Shown here in pieces: positions 21,138-32,399 of a stretch of 64,000 nt of DNA. Position 1 is the stretch's first letter; each line of letters opens with the position of its first letter. Position numbers and translations under genes: made by a program. The notes beneath the pieces were generated by a model. The model was not told the DNA's origin. It did no database searches and was given only the letters and a program-made list of their open reading frames with translations. This DNA is from Tricholoma matsutake (lineage: Eukaryota > Basidiomycota > Agaricomycetes > Agaricales > Tricholomataceae): positions 10,416,001 to 10,480,000 of the forward strand of contig AP026544.2 in the NCBI GenBank assembly GCA_026075535.2, in the 5' to 3' direction.

Positions 21138-21895
21138 TAGTGTTTAAAAGTCCAGTCCTAAGAACAAAAACTGCCAACTGAACTGAACTAAACTGAAAAA
21201 GGTCAGACCTTAGGTTTCAGTTCATGGTTTTCAAGATTGAAAAACTGCACCAAACTGGACTGAACCTGACTGGTTTGAATCTGCACAGCCACATCCACAC
21301 CCTGCATGGCTGAAACCATTGAAAATGGGGGCATCAAGACAACTTTGTATGAAGGTTCATGTATATTATAGAGATTACAAGGTTTAATGTGATTACTTTA
21401 TATTAGTGTTGCCACTGGCTCAGCCAAGGGTTTTCAATAAAATGGATCTAGCATACCAGATAAATTCCCTAAATTCACCAGAATATTTGAGCATATGGAT
21501 GGGTGGATAAGATGAGGGGTCTTCTGCCAACATGAGCAGATTGGATGGCCTGTTCCTGATTTATTTATTCAGCTTTGATTTCAAGCTGAGCCATCAAGCT
21601 GAATGCTGTTTATTAAATAACTCAGGGACAATTGATCGGTCCAACTAATGTTGGCAGATGACCCCTCGGCTTATGGGCCCATCCACACGCTTAAATATTC
21701 TCATGAATTTAGGAAATTTATCTGGCACACTACAGCCATTTTATTGACAAACCTTGGCTGAGCCAGTGGCGACACTACTTTATATCACTGACAAACAATG
21801 ACTATACACTGTATTCTATGGTTTTCAACTGATGTTGGAACATATATACTACAAAAACATCAGTCTGAACCAGTTTAAACTGATTATGACTAAGC
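21138..21895. mobile_element. Family-A-like element remnant inside Copia-C
   Basis: Begins TAGTGTTTAAAAGTCCAGTC at 21138, the family-A terminal motif, and has GGTTTGAATC/AAACCAGTTTAAACTG-like internal motifs near its right side (about 21860). It separates two adjacent Copia-C coding blocks. The right terminus is not clear. It hosts the smaller element 21404-21777. Confidence 0.5.
21404..21777. mobile_element. Foldback MITE, 374 bp, long TIRs
   Basis: The ends TAGTGTTGCCACTGGCTCAG and, inverted, TAGTGTCGCCACTGGCTCAG begin inverted repeats of about 170 bp that cover nearly the whole element. A perfect 8-bp duplication CTTTATAT lies at 21396-21403 and 21778-21785. No coding capacity. The 8-bp duplication and TAGTG ends suggest hAT-type mobilisation. 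It is nested in the family-A-like remnant, which is nested in Copia-C. Confidence 0.9.
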
Positions 21896-22147
21896 TGCAG
21901 TTTGAACGGCCAAGAAATGGATGCTCACAGGTGTGCCCATTATTTTCACCCTCAAACCACCCAAATGTGAATTGTGTGTACTTGGTAAACAGATGAAAAC
22001 ACCTGTACCAAAGTAGCATGAGGAGGGGCCTGGTTATAAGGCAGCAAGGAAGTCAGAGAATGTATGGGTGGATCTATCAAGACCATATGCCAGCCATGAA
22101 GTCTTGTACCAGAAACTCATATGTGATGAATATAGTTGATGACTATA

Positions 22148-22985
22148 CAGTACATTACACTCCCCCCCCCCTAGTCCAAGCAGACTCCACTTGGACACTA
22201 GGACTTCCTAGGACTCAGCTCGGACTTTTTAGAGTAGTGATGTTATATACCATTCTGACCAGATTCTTGAGCTGAGTTTGAAAATCTCCTCTGTGTAGTC
22301 ATGTGACCTACCATATATGGAACATAGTGATGTTATATACCATTCTGACCAGATTTTTGAGCTGAGTTTTGAAATCACCCTTGTGTAGTCATGTGACATA
22401 CAGTATATAAAATGTAGTGATGGTGTATACTATTTCGACCAGGTTTTTTAATCTGAGTTTAAAATTATCAATTTGATCAAGTAGTCAGGTGACATATAGT
22501 GGGATCATCAAGATATCCCTTCTGTATTTTTGTTATCATAACACAGACTTCAGATGATTAAGTGTAACATCATTGTGTGACATATGACATCAGCAAGGCA
22601 AATCTTGTTCTGCATTCATCTGTCCACATGTGCACCCATGACCATGTGCTTCTCATGCCCCTTGCATCTCTCACACATTCTTGTGTGTCTGGTCTGTGTC
22701 CTGTGCAACTCTTCTGCATGTGATACTCCACCCTCTCCTTGCAGCTGAGCCCTCCCTGGAATTTGGCAGTATTGTAGTTACTCTCAGATTGTATGATTTA
22801 TATGTCATACTTGATCTTGATTGATATCATGATTCTTGAAATGCATCTGTTTTATATTTCAATCAATCAATCTAATGATTATTGTATGATTGACCTGAGA
22901 TAAAGGAAGGGTTCAGTTTAGTAACTAATAGATAAGCTCAAACCATCAAATAGGTCCAGTTCCCATTAAAGTCCAATAACTATGT
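22148..22985. other. Insertion in Copia-C with three 94-bp tandem repeats
   Basis: Copia-C integrase sequence is interrupted here. The left edge reads TTACACTCCCCCCCCCC, resembling the outer tip of the tRNA-module TIR family (TTTACACTCCCC). From about 22234 to 22505 a 90-95-bp unit (gtgatgttatataccattctgaccagat...gtagtcatgtgac) is repeated three times with divergence. The rest, about 22510-22985, shows no ORF. The right edge and a target duplication could not be found. Confidence 0.5.
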
Positions 22986-23712
22986 CCACTTCTATGCAGG
23001 CTGCCCTCCTACATTACAAAATTAGTGCAGATGTATTGATGGAGTGAAGTCACATACAACTTTGCTGTGCCAATGCATTACTGTGGTTTGAGCAAGAACC
23101 TGACTACTCATACCTAAAGGAAATCAGGTGCCCTGCCTTTGTAGTTATCCCCAAAAAGAACAATCCCAAAATCTTTAAACATTACATTGAATGCATACTG
23201 ATAGGGTATGATCCAAAATCCAAGTCATATTGATGTTACAACTGAGCCACACAAGAAATCCATAGCTCTTACCATGTCAGGTTCCTTGAAAGTCATAATG
23301 GCCATTCACCACCTGTATACACCCACTACTTCAGGAGATGATGGGATTTTTGGTGAAACTGAAGTAAGGAGATCAAATTTCAGTCCTTCATTCCTGGATA
23401 ATTATAATCATGATGATGATAAACCATTCATTAATCTTGACAAACAACAAGTACTGCCACCCCAATCCCTCCCACACCACTCATCATGCATACCCATTCC
23501 CAATGAGAAAATTTTGATTGGCAGACCAACTATCACTAGAACCACCACAGCTGTTCAAGAATCTCAAGAGAGTGCTGCCAAAGTCTAGGAAGCACAGCAG
23601 GAAGTCAAGCAGCCACATTTGCTGCGGGATGGAGAGAGGGATATTTAGATGAGGTCAAATCACTAAAAGACCTGGGTATAAGCTCATCCCCTGGGACAAC
23701 ATACCACAAGCA

Positions 23713-24006
23713 TAGTATATAAATGCAATACACACCCAGGGGACCCCCAGTTGTGTTCTGTTAGGTATTCCACCCATAGTTGTGCTTTCTCAACCAAACC
23801 CCTCACATGAAAACCATCAATCCCTGCATCATGTGTGCAAGCCCTGCCCCCTTCTTGTGAGAGAGCCCTGAACCCACATGGTTGAAGTTAGCAGATTAGT
23901 AGGTGTCACCCAAACAGAAGAACACAACTGCCCATATTAGTGCACCTTCTCTTGCTTGTCCATACATCATTGTTTCATTGCACCACATCTGATTACTCAT
24001 CCTTTT
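23713..24006. other. No gene seen
   Basis: CpG-poor sequence without a convincing ORF or repeat. It ends with ATCCTTTT, the left target duplication of the next element. Confidence 0.4.
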
Positions 24007-25097
24007 TAAGGTTGAACACAAGTGTGGGTCACTCACAGGTACCTGTGGGTTGAACCATGGGAATACTCATGGGTATGTACACTCATGGATCCAGGTCATC
24101 CATGGGAACAGATCCTTGAGGATCCGGGTATCAATTTTGGAGGCTGCAAGTACTTCAAGTTGCACAAGTACTTGTGCATGAACCAATCCACCATTCAGCT
24201 AGTAGTTTGGGGAGAGTGTAAACATACTATATACCATGTAGAATCCCAGTTTATGAAAGGTATTACTGAAGCATTATCTAATTACACTGCTCCAGGTTTT
24301 TGAAAGGAATAAGGAGGAAGGGATGTTTACTATAGATGAACAGCTGCACCATTGAATTAGTGCATTGGGCTATATGTAGATATACTATATATCTTGTTGA
24401 ATGCCAATTTTCAAAAAGACTGGCTCTGGCGTTATTGTGCTACAGTGCTACAGGTTTTTGAGAAGAATGAGGAAGTGTGTTTACTATAAGTTAATGGCTG
24501 CACCATTAAATTAGTGCACTGGGGGAAATGTATACATATTATATATCTTGTCGGATACCAAATTTTGGAAGGAATAGCTGTGGCATTGTTGAGTTACAGT
24601 GCTATGGGTTTTTGAGAAGAAGGAGTGTCTACAATGAAAGAATGGCTGTGCCATTTAACTAGTTCATTGGCAGAAATGTATATATGTAATATGCAGTGTG
24701 GATTCCCAATTTACAAAAGGAATAGTCACAGCAACATTGAATTACAGTGTTGCGAGGTTTTTAGAAGAATGAGGAGGAAAGGGTAGAACAGCTAGACCAT
24801 TCATCTAATTCATTGTGTATTGCATAGGTATACTATATAGAGTGTATAATACTGATTTACAAAAGGACCTGCTGAGGTGTTATTAAATTATTATGCTACT
24901 TACACTAACTGACCCAGTTACTCAGATAACTTTACTGACAATATTGTTGTACTAGTATATTTGCTATCTACTTGTATGATACAGCATATACTCATGAGTT
25001 ACCTGTGAGTACTCTTTCTACCCTAAGACTTACAAGTACTTGCATCCTCATAAGTTTAGATCTGGGTCACCCATGGGTGCACTCATGTTCAGCCTTA
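24007..25097. mobile_element. hAT-like non-autonomous element, 1091 bp
   Basis: The ends TAAGGTTGAACACAAGTG (left) and TAAGGCTGAACATGAGTG (complement of right) are inverted repeats. A perfect 8-bp duplication ATCCTTTT flanks the element at 23999-24006 and 25098-25105. Secondary inverted motifs (CCATGGG, ACTCATGG/CCATGGGTG, CAAGTACTTG) lie near the ends. The body is mainly the five-copy tandem array at 24184-24900. No ORF is supported. Confidence 0.88.
24184..24900. repeat. Five tandem repeats of about 145-155 bp
   Basis: Each unit contains a motif like GCTGCACCATTGAATTAGTG followed by ATATACTATATATCTTGT, a CCAATTTA-AAAAGG stretch and ACAGTGCTACAGGTTTTTGA. Landmark copies are near 24184, 24340, 24494, 24640 and 24786. 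Units differ by many substitutions, so the array is old. It forms the body of the element 24007-25097. Confidence 0.75.
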
Positions 25098-25105
25098 ATC
25101 CTTTT

Positions 25106-25453
25106 AGCACAAGCCAGAAGTAATTTGTGCATATGTAATCTACTTTTCTTTCATAAGCTGATGCCAGGCCTCACCTTATATTGTGACTCCCAGTGATCAG
25201 GAGACAGCACTTGTTATTAGGACAGCTGTAACCAGACAACCAATTGGATCTGGTTTAGTTACAATTTACATTACTCTATTTGACAACTATTTTAGTTACA
25301 AGCTGAGTTCAATGATAACTCTGAGATCAGGCACTGTTGGAAGGAGTATTGATCTGAGGTTCCTTAGCTGAGGAACAGAGCCCAAATTAGCTGAAAAAGC
25401 TATGAAGGTTTTGTCACAGATTGATCCATTATGTCCAAACCATCAACTTCTAA
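25106..25453. other. No gene seen
   Basis: CpG-poor sequence. ORFs of about 60 codons occur in unrelated frames; none has a recognisable motif. It separates the hAT-like element from the solo LTR. Confidence 0.4.
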
Positions 25454-26118
25454 TGTTACAAGTTTCCTATTGTAACATGAGATGTTTGCAATGACAGTAA
25501 ACTACCAAGAAGTGATGTTAAACTATCCCTGACACTACACATCCTTGCAACCCCATTTCATTCCTTGACAATGCCTTCAGATTGAAGGTCCCTTGATACT
25601 TGCTCCCCTCCAGACAGGAGGCACCCTTGATGCATGCTGCAACATGTCCTTGATCCCCTTCAGACAGACAGTACCCTTGACAATTGACTCCATGACATCA
25701 GACCTCATGATCACCTTCAGACAGAAGGCACCCCTGACATGCTGCACCATAGCACTCTAGACCTCACCCTTGACATGCTGCACTGCAGCACTCCATGACA
25801 TCAGATGCCTTGCACTAGGTGCAAGGCTTATTGCTCAGTTATTATTACTCTGATAACTATCTACCATCTCATTGGTTGATAGGATGTTCAACTCTTGTAT
25901 ACATACTGCAAACTGGAAAGTAGTAGTGTGTCTTTAGTTTAGATCTAGGCAATCCACAGTCTTAACTTGCAAACTCGTGAACTCTATCCAAAACTACTAA
26001 GGACGCCCCTTAGTACATGAACCCAGTACTTTACACAGAAGTCCTGAGTAAGACAGTGCCGAATGACCTACTGAGGAAGCACCTCATAAGAAATAGATCA
26101 AGTGGTTGAGGCTTTGCC
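25454..26118 (+). repeat. Diverged LTR of the Gypsy-3 family (solo)
   Basis: Begins TGTTACAAGTTTCCTATTGT and follows the Gypsy-3 LTR order: Asp/Met-like CTTGACATGCTGC repeats, GCAAGGCTTATT (compare GCATGAGGCTTATT), TTAGTTTAGATCTAGGCAAT, CTTAACTTGC, CACTAAGGA-like segment, GTGGTTGAGGCTTTGCCCTT. The last bases (AACA) are missing because a T-run, read here as the LINE tail, starts there. No internal coding region adjoins, so it is a solo or truncated LTR. It is more diverged than either Gypsy-3 LTR. Confidence 0.75.
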
Positions 26119-26381
26119 CTTTTTTTTTTTTTTGAAAACAATTATTCTCTATTGTGGCGCACCACATGTAAGAGATTCATTAAGTATGGTGATTCCTGAT
26201 TTCCCTGTTCTTCTGTCCAATTTCTTCTTCATCAGCTTGGAGAGACCACATGGTGGCTCTCAAGCACCATTGGTGCAAAATAAATGGTGCAGGACTGTGG
26301 ATAAGGTATTGTGTGTTTAGCACATTATGGTCCATTGTTCAGGCCCTCCTCTTTCTTCTCCTGCTCTCTGTCTACTTTCCT

Positions 26382-27203
26382 CTATTGTGGGTAAGTCTCC
26401 AAAGGTGGTGTGAAACCTTCCTGTTTCTGCAATGTATGCAAATAGTCCCAGTAGGTGAATAGTCTCTTCAGTACAATGCTCCTTCCTCCAGACACATTTT
26501 GTAGGGTCTGTCTGGCCACCTGGTGCACAGGGCAGTGAAGTATGAGGTGTTGGATGGTTTCTTCATTCTTTTGGCATGTGGGACAGATCAGTGAGTTGCT
26601 CTTTCTGATATGATATAGGTGCTTAGCTATGGGTACATGTCCTGTTCTTAGCTGCATTAAGATGCTGGCTAGCTTCCTTGGTAGTGGCGATATGAGTTCA
26701 ATGAATTTTGCTGATGTTGTCAATGGGTCCGTGTTCTTCATCTGTGCATAATGGCTGGATTTTGACCATAAGTGCTGTGCTCTCTGTTTCAGCTTCTCAC
26801 TGTACACTTGTTTGATTGCTGATTTGCTGTGTGGGAGCCTCTCACATAGTATTTTTGGGAGGTCACCAGTGTTGCTGCTGCCTTCTTCTACTGCTCTTTT
26901 TGCCTGCTCATCTGCTTTCTTGTTTTCTTCCACCCCCTTGTGGCCTGGTACCCATTTGATCTTGATCTTTATGCCAATGTGTTTTTTCTGCAGGGTTGTG
27001 ATGCTGTTGTGGAGGGCATCGAAAATGTAATGACCTGGATTAGGTTTAGTCAGTGTTGTGGCTGCAATGACAGCTTGATTATCAATGTAGATGTGGGCTG
27101 ACCATATTCCCCACTTGTTATTTATGAGTTGGGTGCCCAGTAGGGCACCGACACCTTCACCCTCATATATTGTGTGATGACTGCCAGTCTGAGTCAGTGT
27201 CAT
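26382..27203 (-). CDS. LINE ORF2, RNase H and C-terminal Zn region
   Basis: An open 273-codon segment. It contains the second half of the RNase H fold: GEGVGALLGTQL, YIDNQAVI (the catalytic Asp), KWVPGHKGVEENKKADEQAKRA (His and Asp). Next come RTGHVPIAKHLYHI and CPTCQKNEETIQHLILHCP, the CxxC...H...HC motif found at the end of many LINE ORF2 proteins. The N-terminal part of RNase H lies upstream in another frame (27454-27200, FTDGSGMEGKIGASAVLYWNG), so one frameshift separates them. Confidence 0.85.
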   Translation of the reverse strand: MTLTQTGSHHTIYEGEGVGALLGTQLINNKWGIWSAHIYIDNQAVIAATTLTKPNPGHYIFDALHNSITTLQKKHIGIKIKIKWVPGHKGVEENKKADEQAKRAVEEGSSNTGDLPKILCERLPHSKSAIKQVYSEKLKQRAQHLWSKSSHYAQMKNTDPLTTSAKFIELISPLPRKLASILMQLRTGHVPIAKHLYHIRKSNSLICPTCQKNEETIQHLILHCPVHQVARQTLQNVSGGRSIVLKRLFTYWDYLHTLQKQEGFTPPLETYPQ

Positions 27204-27791
27204 AGTTCAGATTTGAGTCTGCCATTCCAGTATAAGACTGCGCTGGCGCCTATTTTTCCTTCCATGCCTGAGCCATCTGTGAAGACCTTTATGTCTGGAT
27301 TGTCTTGTTGTAAGGCTATGATTGCTGAGTCGATATCCAGTGTGATTTCTGTTGTCATGTTTGGTTTCCACTGTGTGTCGAAGCATATTGCCTTGATAGT
27401 CTTGATCTTCTGTGGTTGTATGTTGTATCTGTGCATTAGGTCATGTAGGGGCATGGGGTGCCATTTGACTAATTTGTTTGCTGCATTACGTGTATGAGGG
27501 GGAAGAAATTTCCAGATTGAATTGTATCACCCAGTCCTGGCCTTTTGCAAGAGCAGCTGTGCATTGTGCCTTCCAGTTCAGTTTGTTGTTGATGGTCACC
27601 CCCAAGAATCTTGCAGTTTCTTTTGATGGGATCTGCTGGTTACCTAGTGTTAATGCTCTGCATGGGGTTGGGATCCTTTTTCTGGCATTGAGTGGGTGGG
27701 GTACTAGTGTCTTTGTGATGTCTAAGAGTTGGAACTTCTTGATACCAAACTTGCAGTTATGTAGCTTGGCCCATTCAAAAATGCCATTTGC

Positions 27792-28415
27792 TCAATCCAT
27801 GATGTCGCAGATTTTTTCATGGGTTTCTGAGAAGTCCTTACCAGTGGTGATCAATGCCATGTCATATACAAAGAGTAGGGCCCATTCTCCTCTTTTGATG
27901 TCTGGGATCTTTAGAATGTCAGTGTTGTATAATAATAGATAGCAGATTCCTGAAAAGGGATCTCCCTGGTCCAAGCCATTCGGTACTAAGAAGGGTTCTG
28001 TTTGGTAGTTGTTGAAGGACAATGTTGTCTGTCTGTGTCCAAGCTGTCTCTTCATCCATTCTGTATATTCTTTTGGTATTCCCCATTTTCTCATGTTGTG
28101 AATTAGTCAGTCAATGTCTACACTTGGGAAAGTGCCTTTAACATCTAGGAATAGGGTGGAAGTGACTTGACCTTTTCACCAAGGGTCTTTAACTGTCTTC
28201 ATTAGCATGTGTATTGAGTCCATTATGGTTTGTCCTGGTCTAGCTCCAAAATGGTTAGCTGGTAAGATATTGTGTCTCTCACACATCATGACTATATTGT
28301 TGTTTTGGCAGCTGTTGAGGAGCTGGGCCATGCCATCTGATAGTACAATTGGTCTCCAAGCAGAAGGGGCTGAATAATCTGGTTTTCCTGGTTTCTTGAG
28401 AATCAGAGCTTCCAT
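27792..28415 (-). pseudogene. LINE reverse transcriptase domain
   Basis: Two open pieces read in order: 28415-28176 (ILKKPGKPDYSAPSAWRPIVL, NHFGARPGQTIMDSIH) and 28094-27792 (NGLDQGDPFSGICYLLLYN, LLFVYDMALI). These match RT motifs 1, 2a, 4 and 5. The catalytic FADD box reads VYDM, so the second catalytic Asp is lost. A frameshift or stop lies at about 28100-28175 and others flank the block. Confidence 0.85.
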
Positions 28416-28686
28416 AATTGACCATGTCTGTGGGTAGTAGTTAGTGGCTCAGTAGAGGGGGCCAAGAAATGGCACTATTTCTTCAGTAGTACTGAGCTCG
28501 GTACAGGTCCATTGCAGCTTGCTTTGAAGGGCTTCATCTTCTTGATGGCTCTGTGGATTTGTTCATCTGTTATGTTCTGGAAGGGCCATTTCGGTGGTGG
28601 ATAAGTGAAGTTCTCTGGGGGTGGTGTTTGCCAGTGGAAAGAAGGTCCTGTAGAAGAGTTTTCCTTTGCTGTCATTGTCCAATGCT

Positions 28687-29363
28687 TGTTCCAATTTTCC
28701 TTGTAACTCATGAGACCTGACCAACCCAATGTACCCGACGATCCCCTCCAGGCAGGAGGCACTCCCTGATTCATGCTTAGAGCATGTCCTTGACACCACA
28801 CACACACACAATGCATGCCGACAACATGCATTCGATCCCCTTCCCGCAGAAAGCACCCTTGATGCATGGTGACTCCATGCACCCGAACCCATTCCCACAC
28901 ATGCTGTGATACGACAGCCCTTTGACATGAGGTCCATGATGTCAGACTCTCATGATCGACATGCTGCGCTGCAGCATGTCCTTGACATCGGATCCTTGAC
29001 ATCGGATGCCTCATGCTAGGCATGAGGCTTATTTTTTCTATTCTTACTTGATACGCATCTATCTTTCCAATTGGACAATAAGGACCTCCCTTGTAGTATA
29101 AGTACTGCAACTCATAGTAGGGATGTCCTTAGTTTAGATCTAGGCAATCTACAGCCTTAACTTGCAACTCACAAACTTACTTGAAACCACTAAGGAACCC
29201 TTAGTGCGTGAACCTGAACGACTCTATCCAGAAGCCCTGCTAGAGTGCACTACCCATCTTACGTCGGATGCTCCAAGTAAGACTAGTGCCGAACAACTCA
29301 TTGAGGAAGCACCTCGTCGAATGACATCGACTAGATTGAGTGGTTGAGGCTTTGCCCTTAACA
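28687..29363 (+). repeat. Gypsy-3 5' LTR (677 bp)
   Basis: TGTTCCAATTTTCC...GCCCTTAACA. It carries short internal inverted repeats such as GCATGAGGC/GCCTCATGC. Its downstream partner at 36868-37532 differs by small indels (for example an extra CTTGACATCGGAT here) and by transitions, mainly CG/TG and CG/CA pairs. Confidence 0.93.
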
Positions 29364-29676
29364 TAAGATCTAAACTATCTGCTAGCCCACCTACCTAGGT
29401 GTAGGCAATACATCTCGAAACACGCCACAATGACCCAGGTTTAGACAAACCCCAGACTGACCACCAAGAGAAGCAGAACCACAGCCAGGTTCATCTTGGT
29501 ACCGATACAATGGAAGACTAGTCTGTTACTCGACCCCAGCACAGTGTTGGTTCTACAGATCAACCGACAGACAAAGAGGAGATTTCCTCACCATTGAAGA
29601 CTTTGAACAACACACACCCCCACCTGAAACATCCACCCGCTTCCTAACAGACGAAACTGACGACCTCTATGACGAG

Positions 29677-30560
29677 ATGTCTGAACCCACTGCAACCACA
29701 CCCATGATGTCTGCAAAAGACATTCGAATCCGATCACCCACAGACTTCTCAGGAGAGCGGACCAAGACCGCCAAGTTCCTGCAGGAGATAGACCTGTACC
29801 TGCAAATCAATGACCAGGTCTATGACACAAATGACAAGAAGATCATCTTCATGCTGTCCTTCATGAATGGAGGGACAGCAGCTGCCTGGTCCCAGGCATT
29901 TGTCAACCAACACCAATCTGAGGGACTCAGAGAATATGCAGACTTCAGACAGAAGGTCCTAGAGGCCTTCTCACTGATTGACAATGCTGGAACAGCAAAG
30001 ACTGAGATCAAGAATCTCAAACAAGGTTCAGGAAACCTCGAAGAATATGTGGCAAACTTCCGCATCCTGAAAGACAGGACGGGAATCACGAAGATGCAGC
30101 CATGATTGAGTACTTCATGGACAGACTGCACCCTGAATTACTGAAGAGGGTACACACAATGGAGACAGTACCCAATACCCTCAAAGGCTGGATAAAGGCA
30201 GCTTCAAAATATGAAGGCCAATGGAAATGGGCCATGGCAATCCTGGGAAAGACCAGGCAGAACCAGAAGACAAACAAAACGACAAAGAAAGGACAGCCCT
30301 CTCTTGACATCAACCAACTGACAAACCAAGAACGTGTGGAACACCTCTGAAAGGGATTGTGTTTCATCTGCCACCAACCAGGACATCGATCATCTGACCA
30401 CAGGGATGGAAAGAACCCCACTCAGATGGGGTCAGCGCCCCCTCCCTACTGAAACCGCTTCACCCAGAAGAAGACTGGGGTGGACACCTACCGGAAGATC
30501 TGCACGATGCTGGATGAACTGGACAAAGAAGAAAAGGAACGAGCCCTCAACCTCATGGAG
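29677..30560 (+). pseudogene. gag: Gypsy-3 gag
   Basis: It opens at 29677 (MSEPTATTPMMSAKDIRIRS) and runs 142 codons through a capsid-like region (FSGERTKTAKFLQEIDLYL, FMNGGTAAAWSQAFV, FRQKVLEAFSLID, NLEEYVANFRIL). It then shifts frame near 30090-30105 and continues as IEYFMDRLHPELLKRVHTME. After a TGA it reaches a zinc knuckle CFICHQPGHRSSDH near 30360. The layout is that of a Ty3/Gypsy Gag: N-terminal, capsid, nucleocapsid. Confidence 0.85.
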
Positions 30561-30640
30561 GAATCGGATTTTTAGAACAGCAGCCTGATACGACACCAGT
30601 CACCGCTGAAGTCTCTGTAGGATCTGTACTCTTAGCTACC

Positions 30641-31560
30641 ATGAATAGACAATCTATGTGCCTGTCTATTTGGGTAGCTGAGTCAGACAATGGGAAAGAC
30701 GTCGCAATGAATGCACTCCTCAACTCTGGAGCAGGAGGAGTCTTTATCGACTCAAACTTCCTCGAACGAGAAGGGATCAGAACATATCCCTTAGGCTGTA
30801 CCATCCGGGCCACAAACATGGATGGAACCCCAAATAAACAGGGAACGATCATGAGATACGTGAAGGGGAGGCTCCATATCAACAGAAGGAACTACCAAAT
30901 GGAATAGCTAGTTGCCAGACTGGGCAAGGAATCAGTAATCCTGGGCCTGTCATGGCTGCAAGAGGTAAACCCGATCATTGACTGGAAAAAGGGAACTCTT
31001 GAGTTCCAAGATGAAGAATGATGGGCTCAAATCCAATGAATCTTGGAGAAGACAAGAAGAGCTGAATGGGCCCTCCCAAACACCCTAAACCTCCCCAGGG
31101 TTGACACTGAAAGGGAGGCACCCAATGACAGAATGGCACAAATTCAACACATCGTAGCCAAGACAAGACAGAGGCTCTCTGAGGAGAAACAGAGGAGCCT
31201 TGCCCGAGCCAGATTGGCCATGGCAAAAACAGGAGAAAGACTCTCTGAAGAAAAGGAGAGAAACCTTGCCCAAGCACGACTAGCCGTGGCAAAGACAAAG
31301 GAAAGCCAAAGAACTGAATTTCGCCCAGATAGCTGTCACAAAGACCAGGAGCAGCAACACTCCTAAACAAGCCAGAAACCTTGAAGCAGCACAACGTGCT
31401 GTCGCCAAGACCTGAGAGAACCAGAAAAAGAAACAACTGGAAAAGGACAAAAACAATGAATGTGACAGGGCACGATGAATCATGCAAAAGATGAAGAAAT
31501 TGCTAACCTCCACAGGGGAGGGAAGCACTGGCAAAAGGATTGTCAAAATGCCACCACGAA
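30641..31560 (+). pseudogene. Gypsy-3 protease and charged coil-repeat region
   Basis: The protease motif reads NALLNSGAGGVFIDSNF near 30711-30760; the catalytic Asp of DSGA is replaced by Asn (AAC). The fold continues to VILGLSWLQEVNPIIDW near 30945. Then 31043-31366 encodes a Lys/Glu/Arg-rich segment with about two and a half 22-residue repeats (AKTxxRLSEEKxRxLAxARLAx), predicted coiled coil. A frameshift follows near 31320, and the same repeat style resumes. The region ends at the family-A insertion. Confidence 0.8.
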
Positions 31561-32399
31561 TAGTGTTGAAGGGTCCAGTCCATAGGACCGAAAAAAAGAC
31601 CGAAATTGGACTGAATTGGACCAGAAAAGACCGGACCAGTGGTCTATTTATGGACCGGTCTTTTGCAGTTCAGTTAGCAGTCTTTCCATTTTGAAAAATG
31701 TTGTAAAACCGAAGAAAACCAGTCTAAACTGGTTAGGACGAGTTTAATTGTGGGAACATATATTGGACCATGTTCCCACATAAAATCCGGAGAATTCAAC
31801 CTCTGGTTCATAAAAAATGGTCAAGAATTGAGCAAGATATAACCAAATCTATTTTTGTATGAGTATTTTGTTGTATCAGATTGATTTTCATTTCATCTTA
31901 CTCATATGTTGATCATGTGCTTGATTCTATTAATGATCATAGGACTAACATGTATAATAATACTCCCACCATTTGTCAATGCATGCTATGCATCACATAA
32001 TTTATGGTTGTCACATTACATTTCTTGGTGTTCAGCACAAGTCATTCAGTAGATGTATTTTTATATTGATCATAGCCAAGTCAAATATTGATGAAATGTC
32101 TTAAAAGTTAGACCGAATGATGGGGAATTACAATGTCTATCTATCTGTACAGTGGTTATAAGGTCCGGGTAATATTTGCTAAGATACATATGGGTTATAT
32201 TAATATGACAAATTTCATGACAAAACATCGGTCTAAACCAGTCTTAACCAGTCTTTTTCGGTCTTTTAACTGGAAAGGACTGGTCCTAGGTGGTCCAATT
32301 CGGTTCTAGCAGTATCTGGGTCGGTCCTGGACCGGTTTAGGTTGCGGTCTTTACATTTTTGGGTCAAAAAACTGAACTGGACTGGACCCTTAAACACTA
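31561..32399. mobile_element. Family-A hAT-like element, copy 3 (839 bp)
   Basis: Starts TAGTGTTGAAGGGTCCAGTC and ends ACTGGACCCTTAAACACTA. It is flanked by ACCACGAA (31553-31560) and ACCATGAA (32400-32407), an 8-bp duplication with one C/T difference at what was a CpG. It is very similar to the copy at 51356-52172. No transposase ORF. It sits inside Gypsy-3 between the protease and reverse transcriptase regions. Confidence 0.93.

Larger units (their letters stand above)
20866..23712 (+). mobile_element. Copia-C relic, related to Copia-B
   Basis: Pieces of a Copia pol lie in order and match Copia-B by eye. Protease is at 20870-21137 (TVHISPDRSDILTLH, SVRGVGGSLIATI). The GAG-pre-integrase/zinc region is at about 21896-22147 (PPKCELCVLGKQMKTPVPK, then integrase start VDDYT). 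The integrase C-terminal region is at about 23060-23330 (PAFVVIPKKNNPKIF..YIECIL.GYDPKSKSY). A last match lies at about 23646-23712 (KSLKDLG, LIPWDN). Between these are small DNA elements and repeats. It lacks both LTRs and has many stops; clearly inactive. Confidence 0.75.

Noticed and set aside
31561..32399. Part of the Gypsy-3 coding region
   Set aside because: Clear inverted ends and an 8-bp duplication show it is a separate insertion.
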